From Lactuca virosa (lineage: Eukaryota; Streptophyta; Magnoliopsida; Asterales; Asteraceae), in assembly GCA_928212115.1 (NCBI GenBank), contig CAKMRJ010001112.1, forward strand, positions 407,140,627-407,204,626: a DNA stretch of 64,000 nucleotides. Reading direction: 5' to 3'. Position 1 is the stretch's first letter. Every line of letters begins with the position of its first letter. Below are positions 57,995 through 64,000 of the stretch, in pieces. The position numbers and the translations under genes were made by a program. The notes under the pieces were generated by a model that ran no database searches, was not told the origin of the DNA, and saw only the letters and a list, made by a program, of their open reading frames with translations.

Positions 57995-59797
57995 TGTAAC
58001 ATCCATGTGTTCAGGTACTTCTAAATTCAACCCTATAATCTTTTTATATCGCATTTTGGTCCCTAAGTAGATGGATGTGTCCATTGGAGGCCCTAGTGGC
58101 AAAATTGTAATTTTTGGAAGGAATGGGAGTACGCCATGAGTACGTGTGTACGTTGGGCGTACATCAACGTAAGCGGGGCATACTCTCCAGGTGTGAAAAC
58201 CCTCAATTTAAGGGTTAAGCCCCCTATATAATCATCCTTATAGCCTCATTTCCCTCACATCTTCAGTCTGCACTCTCCTTGAGTCATTTTTTTTGCAAAC
58301 CCTAGCCTTTGAGTGTGTGTTTTGAGCTTGAGTGTGTGTTCTTGGTGTGTTGAAGGAAGAAAGAAGATTCGTTGAGGAGCCTTTGTGTGGAAGCAAGCTT
58401 GTAGATCTGGGATCCTTACCTCTTTGGGAAGCTCCAGAAGGTATAAAGCTTTGATCTTGACTTGTTCTTCTTTAAGATCTAGCCATGTGAAGTTTTATGA
58501 GCTTTTAGTCCCTTTTTCTTAGACTTAATGAGTAAGATCTACTTTAAGACCAAAGGAACTGGCCTTTTCAGAAGATTTGAGGTGCATTAAGTCATAAAAA
58601 ATGCTATCTTGTCTCATTTAATGCCTGCATGCAAGATATAGAGGCATTAAATTATTAAGACAAACTAGGATTTTGGATTTGGGACTTATTAAGGCATGCA
58701 AAACCAGAAAGTTGGAAACTTTATGGTTAGGAGCATCTTTTTAGACTTGAATCTGGATTTAGACGTTTGGACTTGTTGAATAAAGCACTTAATGGAGGTT
58801 TTCCATGGCCACTGCGTACGTTGGGCATAGGTGGACAAGTGCTTGCTTTTGGTCAAGGGCGGAGTACGCGGGGCGTAGACGCTGAGTACACTAGGCGTAC
58901 TCAGCTGGGTTGACTTTTCGTTGACCAATGACTTTCCGTTGACTTTTGACGTAGTTTGACCCTAGGGGCATTTTGGGTATTTGTTATGAAGCTTAAGGTT
59001 GGGTCTTTCCCTGTGTATAGGTAATATTTAGAGTGGACTTGAGGAACGATATTCTTTTCTGCTATCTTTCAGATTTGCGAGGTGAGTTTTCTTCACTGTA
59101 CGTTTGGGTCAAAGGCACCAAGGCCGGCCCCTTTGGATTGTTATCCTGGTTTATCGCATGCTTGTATGCTATAGTGATCTATTAGATCTGTATCCTGGTA
59201 TATAGGATGATGATATACTTAGTGATATGTTTGATCTGTATGACTGTCAGTATATGCTAGCTAGGGTTTGATATGGTATATTATGATATGTGATGGTATG
59301 TTGGGTTGAGGTGATCCTGCTAAGTACTCAAGGCCAAGAGACCTAGGGCGTCCCGAATATATTGCAGGCCAGTAGGGCGTGCCAGTCAGGCCGAAGGCCC
59401 AGAGAACGTTTCAGATAGGCTAAAGGCCCGATAAGGGGTACCAATCATGTTGAAGGTTTTGTGAGCGTACCAGATAGACTGTACGCTGGTGGGGCATTCC
59501 AGTCAGATTGAAGGCTCTATATGCATGTTGTTTACTGTTATTATTATGATTATGTGTTGTGTTGGTACTTTGGGGGAACTCACTAAGCGTTGTCTTACGG
59601 TTTTAGGTTATGTTTCAGGTACATCAGAGGATTGCGGGAAGGCAAAGGCGTGACCGCACACATCCTCATGTTTTGGACTTATGATTTTGGGAAAACTATG
59701 ATATGGAACATGTTTTGAAAACTATGTTGTAAACAATTTATGATTGTGGGCTGGTTTTTAAAAGTTTTAAATTTTTATGTATTTTATGGATGTTACA
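57995..59797 (+). repeat. 5' LTR of the gypsy element
   Basis: TGTAACATCC at the start, GATGTTACA at the end. Palindromic TACGTTGGGCGTAC-type clusters lie at 58129-58182 and about 58815-58900. A TATA box, CTATATAAT (58224-58232), lies about 45 bases after the first cluster. AGGCCGAAGGCCC repeats lie at about 59370-59520. The same order holds in the two solo LTRs. Confidence 0.9.
58129..58232 (+). promoter_or_regulatory. Probable gypsy LTR promoter: palindrome cluster plus TATA box
   Basis: GTACGTTGGGCGTAC-like words followed by CTATATAAT. The related LTRs have the cluster before CCCTATTTAAG (about 7345) and before GTATTTAAAC (about 37605). The constant spacing suggests an upstream activating element and core promoter (inference). 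Confidence 0.5.
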
Positions 59798-59800
59798 ATT

Positions 59801-59813
59801 TGGTATCAGAGCC
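59801..59813 (+). other. Primer-binding site (initiator Met tRNA)
   Basis: TGGTATCAGAGCC begins three bases after the LTR, a perfect match to the standard plant tRNA-iMet complement. Confidence 0.92.
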
Positions 59814-60626
59814 TTGGTTTGAGTGAATTGGAGGAACACTCCTGTGAATCCAGTCTCAAACTAGGGAAAAAGATTAAAAAAACAATTTTCAAAAGGTTTT
59901 CAAAATAATCAAGGAGGATGTGATGTGTACGATCAGCCGGAGCCAGTAAGTAGACCCCAAATTACCACACAATTATTTGAGATTGCATTATTATATGTTA
60001 GAACAACATGCTAGTAATAGGATAGGGATCTTCAGGAACTGTATGATAGAATTGCATGATATATGATGCCTTATCCCTTATAGAATACTTGATTGATTGT
60101 TGTATGACTCTTTTGCGTGTGAAATGACTATTGAATTAATAAGCTAAGTCACATGCTACATAGGTTAAATGATCTTAGGATAAGGGATTGGTCCTGCTAT
60201 GCAGCTCTTGTCTGAGTCCAACCGTTGTAGGATTGAATCTTTTAGTATAAGATTGTTTAAGTTGTGCGGCATGTGATTGTATTCATGCCATAGTTATCTG
60301 TCACCAGTGGAGGGTTGTGTGGCAGTTAGTGGTAGGGTGCGTTGTGTGGGGTCAGCCGGCCAATTTTGTTATGTTTAGTGTTCCTCTAGGAAGTGAGGAT
60401 GGAGCGCATGTGTATGATAGTGTGCAATGTATTGTTAGGGTTGTTGTGATGATACTATGAGACAAATATGGGTAGGTGTGGAAGGTAGTATAGGCCTGTA
60501 CTACTGACAGCACAAGACCCGTATGCGTGTCTGGGATGTCACAACCCCCAGGTTTTGTTGGGAGTTGGTTCCCTGGTATGATAAGTATTTCGTATGATGT
60601 GTTCATGTTTTATTTTCAGTTTGGTG

Positions 60627-60860
60627 ATGATGAGGCGATTTGAGGTGGGATCCAGATCAGGATCAGGATCAGGATCAGGATCAGGATCGGGTGGCCAGGA
60701 TAGGCCGACAGTGACCGAGGACTGTATCAAGGAGATTATCCATGAGGAGGTTGTGACTATTGTCCAGGGGCAGATACCAGAGCTTTTTGGGTCTATCAAG
60801 ACCACAATGATGGAGTTCTTTGATGACAGATACGTAGCCATTGTTGATGATGGGTTTTGA
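60627..60860 (+). pseudogene. Gypsy gag, N-terminal fragment with Gly-Ser repeat
   Basis: Starts at ATG 60627 (MMRRFEVGSRSG). A GGATCA-type six-base repeat (about 60648-60695) encodes a Gly-Ser run. A helical stretch follows, EIIHEEVVTIVQGQIPELFG then TMMEFFDDRYVAI, typical of the beginning of Tekay-like gag. It stops at TGA 60858-60860, and 15 bases later the copia LTR begins, so only about 77 residues remain. Confidence 0.6.
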
Positions 60861-60874
60861 GCACTCTAACAACC

Positions 60875-61612
60875 TGATGGTGCACATACAACCCTAGATG
60901 CTTTGGATCTACATTTTCTCTAATTATACATGCAATTTGATTTTCCAAAGCAGTCATCCTAACTAGCATACATTAGAACAAAATAACTAGTTAGATAACT
61001 TACCTCTTAATAGGACTTGTAGTTCTTGGCCTTCAAAAGCTTTAGCACCTCAATTTTGATGCCTCTAATGTGTCACAAACACCAAGTACAAAAGGAGGCT
61101 TGAGAGAATAAGTTTCTTAGCTCAAAATCAATATCGAACTCTAAGAATGATAGGTGTCACCGATTTTGGCTCTAGGGATGTCTATTTATAGTGTGGCAAG
61201 TTCTAGGGTTACATCCATGCAAACCCTGATGCACCATGACTCTTCATCTTACTTAAGCTCCATGGGTTAACCTCCATGGACTATCCATGTTGGTTTAGCC
61301 CACCCAAATAACCATGGATCATTGACCCATACTATAAGAATCATTGATTTACCAAATCAGTCCCCGTATATTTAATTAGTCTCTTTTGATCACTAAATTA
61401 ATTCCAAATTAATTCTTGATCAATACTAATTAAATAATATGATTTCATATTAATATACTATACATGTAATATACTAACAAATCAAAAATAACTTTATTCT
61501 CAAAAGTCCATCCTATCAAGTTGCATTGATGAAGGCAGCCCAAAAGGACCATGCCACTCTCGGGTCAAGTACATACCAATTATAGTTATGAGCTTAGACA
61601 CCTAATCCAACA
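60875..61612 (-). repeat. 3' LTR of the third copia element
   Basis: The minus strand starts TGTTGGATTAGG at 61612 and ends CACCATCA at 60875. It contains the TATA-like box CTATAAATAG (minus, around 61185). 738 bases, shorter than the LTRs of the other two copias but colinear. Confidence 0.87.
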
Positions 61613-62483
61613 GTCTCCCACTTGGATAAGTCTAATAACTATAATTGCAAGTACGACTTAAAACACCGACTAGCAATCGTAGCTCTTAAAAACCGCTGTC
61701 GAACTCTGACCCAGTCAGTGGCACGTCCTTTAGATAAGAGATCATATAATCCTCTGTTCTTCAAGATATCAGCCGGACAAATACATGGAACAATGTCATA
61801 CTTATTGTCCAACATTTTGTTTCTCGATCTCCGATTTTTTTGACAGAGAACTTAATTGAACACATCAATTTAGTCCCGACCGGGCTCGACACATAAGTCA
61901 AAAAAAAATCATCGAGGGGCCCAAGATATCGCTTTTAATCCTCCAAGAATTAAAAGGAACAGATAAACTTCGACATTATATGCTTATACTAACTATTCAT
62001 CAAATCATACACAATAGTGTGTTTTATAACATCAAGTTACTGATGCGTTTTCACACTATCAATGCACAACCAAATCATAGTCAACAACTCATATATCTTG
62101 GTTAGAAGACTTATATGATATTATCGTCTCATGATCACTCGTGATAAATTCCATGAAGTGATTCAAGTGAGTGTGGGTTTAATCTAATAATCAGACCTTA
62201 TGAGCACTCATGAATGTTGTAGCAAACTTTTCTATGTCTAATACACTTCAGACAATATACAAGCCAAATTCATGACAGTCTTGCCTCAATACCTACTTCC
62301 AAAGTATGATCGATTGTGGATAGTTTGAATAATATAATTATTCTGGAAGTCAAAACATGCAAAATGAAACAATAGTAAACAATTGACATAAGACACTAAC
62401 CTTACTTATAGATAAAAAACACCTTTTATTTAATCATCAAATGTCAATTACATTTTATCTATTACAAGTTTCAAAATTGCTAT
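61613..62483 (-). other. Copia 3' untranslated internal region
   Basis: Between the RNase H stop and the purine tract. No supported ORF; colinear in parts with the same region of the second copia (16812 onward), for example the 'AAATCATCGAGGGGCCCAAGATATCGC' stretch at about 61907 against 17102. Confidence 0.6.
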
Positions 62484-63989
62484 CTAATCATTAAAACTAA
62501 TATCATCCTTCAGCCCAATGCGCCTCGCATGCTGAAAATGCTTAAACCTACTCAGTTCCTTCGTGAGGGGATCTGTTTGGTTCTCATCTGATGATACCCT
62601 CTTTACCAAGAGGAGTCCTTCTTCCACCCAATGTCTTATGAAGTGATATTTCCTGTCGATGTGCCTGGATCTGCCATGATCCCTTGGTTCCTTGGTTAAG
62701 GCAACCACACCCTCATTGTCACAGAAAATCTCCATAGGCTCTTTTATAGCTGGTACAACTCCAAGGTCTTTGATGAAGTTCTTCAACCATATCGCCTCCT
62801 TCGACGCTTCGCTTGCTGCTATGTACTCTAATTCGCACGTTGAATCAACTACAGTATCCTATTTGGAACTTTTCCAAGTTATTTCTCCTCCATTCAGGGT
62901 AAAAACCCAGCCCGACTGAGAGCGGAAATTATCTCTGTCGGTCTTCAAGCTGGCGTCATTATAACTTGTGCCTCTTAAGTCATCACTCCCACCAAGAGTA
63001 AGGACCCAGTCTTTAGTCCTGCGTAGGTACTTAAGAATGTTCTTTACCGTAGTCCTGCGTAGGTACTTAAGAATGTTCTCAAAGCAAAGACCACATCAGG
63101 GCGAGTACAATTCATAGAATACATGATCGAACGAACCGCGGAAGCATATGGTACTCGACTCAACTCAGCTATCTCCGCCTCTGTACTCGGACTCTGAGTT
63201 TTACTCAGTTTGGTATTTCCTTGGATGGGTAAGTCACCTTTCTTGGAATTCTCCATGCTGAACCGTTTCAACACCTTGTCCAAGTAGGTACTTTGACTAA
63301 GTCCAATCAGTCTTTTACTCCTGTTTCTCAATATCCTTATACCTAGGATGTAAGCAGCTTCTCCAAGGTCCTTCATAGCGAAACACTTCCCAAGCCACGA
63401 CTTAACCTCTTGCAAGGTTGGAATGTCATTTCCTATGAGTAGTATGTCATCCACACACAACACCAAAAAGCTAACTATACTCCCACTAGCCTTGACATAC
63501 ACACATGACTCATCCTCGCTTCTCGAAAATCCAAACTCTTTGACTTTCTCATCGAAACAAAGATTCCATCTACGAGATGCTTGTTTCAATCCATAAATGG
63601 TTTTTTCAAGCTTACACACTCTATTAGGGTACCTTGTGCTGACAAAACCCTCTGGTTGACTCATGTAAACATCTTCAGCCAACTTCCCATTAAGGAAAAG
63701 CGGTTTTGACATCCATTTTTCATATTTCATAGTCATGAAATGCAGCTATGGCTAACATAACCCTTATAGATTTAATCTTTGCTACTGGTGAGAAGGTCTC
63801 ATCATAGTCAACTCCATGAGTTTGAGTAAAGCCCTTCGCAACCAGTCGCGCCTTATATGTATGTACATTCCCATCCATGTCGGTCTTCTTCTTAAAGATC
63901 CATTTGCACCCGACTGTCTTACGACCCGGTACATTGTCAACTAAGTTCCAAACTTGATTGTCATACATGGACTGAATCTCGCTGTCCAT
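62484..63989 (-). pseudogene. Copia reverse transcriptase and RNase H, lightly damaged
   Basis: The N-terminal RT part 63989-63720 (NLVDNVPGRKTVGCKWIFKKK, ARLVAKGFTQTHGVDYDETF) is followed by a stop at about 63723 and a one-base frameshift near 63700. It continues 63736-63044 with CKLEKTIYGLKQASRRW, the catalytic box LCVDDILLIGND (YVDD changed to CVDD), CFAMKDLGEAAYILGI and GLSQSTYLDKVLKRF. A 36-base tandem duplication and short deletion at 63014-63079 break the frame. RNase H follows with one stop near 62862 (GWVFTLNGGEITWKSSK), CELEYIAASEASKEA and, in 62786-62484, FCDNEGVVAL and HIDRKYHFIR. The integrase half lies beyond 64000. Confidence 0.88.
63014..63079. repeat. 36-base tandem duplication in copia pol
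   Basis: The word AGTCCTGCGTAGGTACTTAA, with its neighbours through GAATGTTCT, occurs at 63014-63043 and again at 63050-63079. It duplicates the KNILKYLRRT codons and is joined to a small deletion. Confidence 0.92.
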
Positions 63990-64000
63990 AGCCTCTTTCC

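Larger units (their letters stand above)
57995..60874 (+). mobile_element. Tekay/Del-like Ty3-gypsy element, 5' part
   Basis: Complete LTR 57995-59797, primer site 59801 and gag start at 60627. It is inserted in the outer Athila RT; ATACA at 57990-57994 is the left target copy. The right part is interrupted or replaced at 60875 by the third copia element, and no pol is visible in the window. Same LTR family as 6887-9110 and 37343-51109, but this copy retains internal sequence. Confidence 0.82.
60875..64000 (-). mobile_element. Third Ty1-copia element, minus strand, running off the right edge
   Basis: The 3' LTR (60875-61612), purine tract CCAAGTGGGAGAC (61613-61625), RNase H and reverse transcriptase are present up to the window end. 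CAACC (60870-60874) would be the target copy. It is the best preserved of the three copias: pol reads with only a few lesions. It interrupts the gypsy gag, so it is the younger of the two. Confidence 0.88.

Noticed and set aside
57995..58102. First about 35 codons of the minus-strand open frame running into the Athila RT
   Set aside because: These codons are antisense gypsy LTR; real RT sequence begins at 57994.

Overview
This is a repeat-dominated stretch of a plant nuclear genome. Three things point to a plant: a MAP70-type microtubule-associated protein gene with short phase-0 exons, plant-type transposable elements (Ty1-copia, Athila-type and Tekay/Del-like Ty3-gypsy, MULE, CACTA, PIF/Harbinger, hAT MITEs, Helitron), and strong A+T bias with long (TA)n tracts. 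The LTR families look to me like those of Asteraceae genomes such as lettuce; that is an inference from general resemblance, not a database result.

Layout. (1) 1-2035, minus strand: the 5' eight exons of a MAP70 gene, the only ordinary host gene I can support; its 3' end lies outside the window. (2) 2.9-15.5 kb: a decayed MULE transposase gene cut in two by a Ty1-copia element (5477-15394), which is itself interrupted by a Ty3-gypsy solo LTR (6887-9110) with a perfect 5-bp target duplication. (3) 15.95-18.8 kb: a truncated minus-strand copia. (4) 18.8-22.5 kb: a CACTA remnant ending in a clear CACTA terminus at 22503, with an Athila-type solo LTR inside it. (5) 22.5-31.7 kb: AT-rich intergenic DNA with PIF/Harbinger ORF1 and transposase debris and a Helitron-like element. 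(6) 31.7-36.6 kb: an unrecognised minus-strand LTR element whose ORF is split by a 3.5-kb solo LTR.

(7) 36.6-58 kb: a nested Russian-doll structure. An outer minus-strand Athila element carries in its 3' LTR a gypsy solo LTR (target duplication TAACG). That solo LTR was in turn split by a second, inner minus-strand Athila element (target duplication ACGGG). The nest was then rearranged by a 2.7-kb tandem duplication, a 1.2-kb-armed palindrome and an LTR-to-RNase H deletion. Two hAT-type MITEs with exact 8-bp target duplications sit inside the outer Athila. (8) 58.0-60.9 kb: the 5' LTR, primer-binding site and gag start of a Tekay-like gypsy element inserted in the outer Athila reverse transcriptase. 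(9) 60.9-64.0 kb: a third copia element, minus strand and comparatively young-looking, running off the right edge.

The genes do not form a pathway; apart from MAP70 everything is transposon-derived and nearly all of it is broken. I did not find a new defence or metabolic system. The most unusual signals are structural. Family-specific palindrome clusters (ACACGGCCGTGT in the inner Athila, GCGATCGC in the outer) occur both in the LTR and between pol and the downstream ATHILA-ORF1-like gene of the same element, as if the element carried a second internal control region. There is also the palindrome at 42.66-45.14 kb with its duplicated 92-codon membrane-protein-like ORF, and the unrecognised ORF at the 3' end of the 31.7-kb LTR element.
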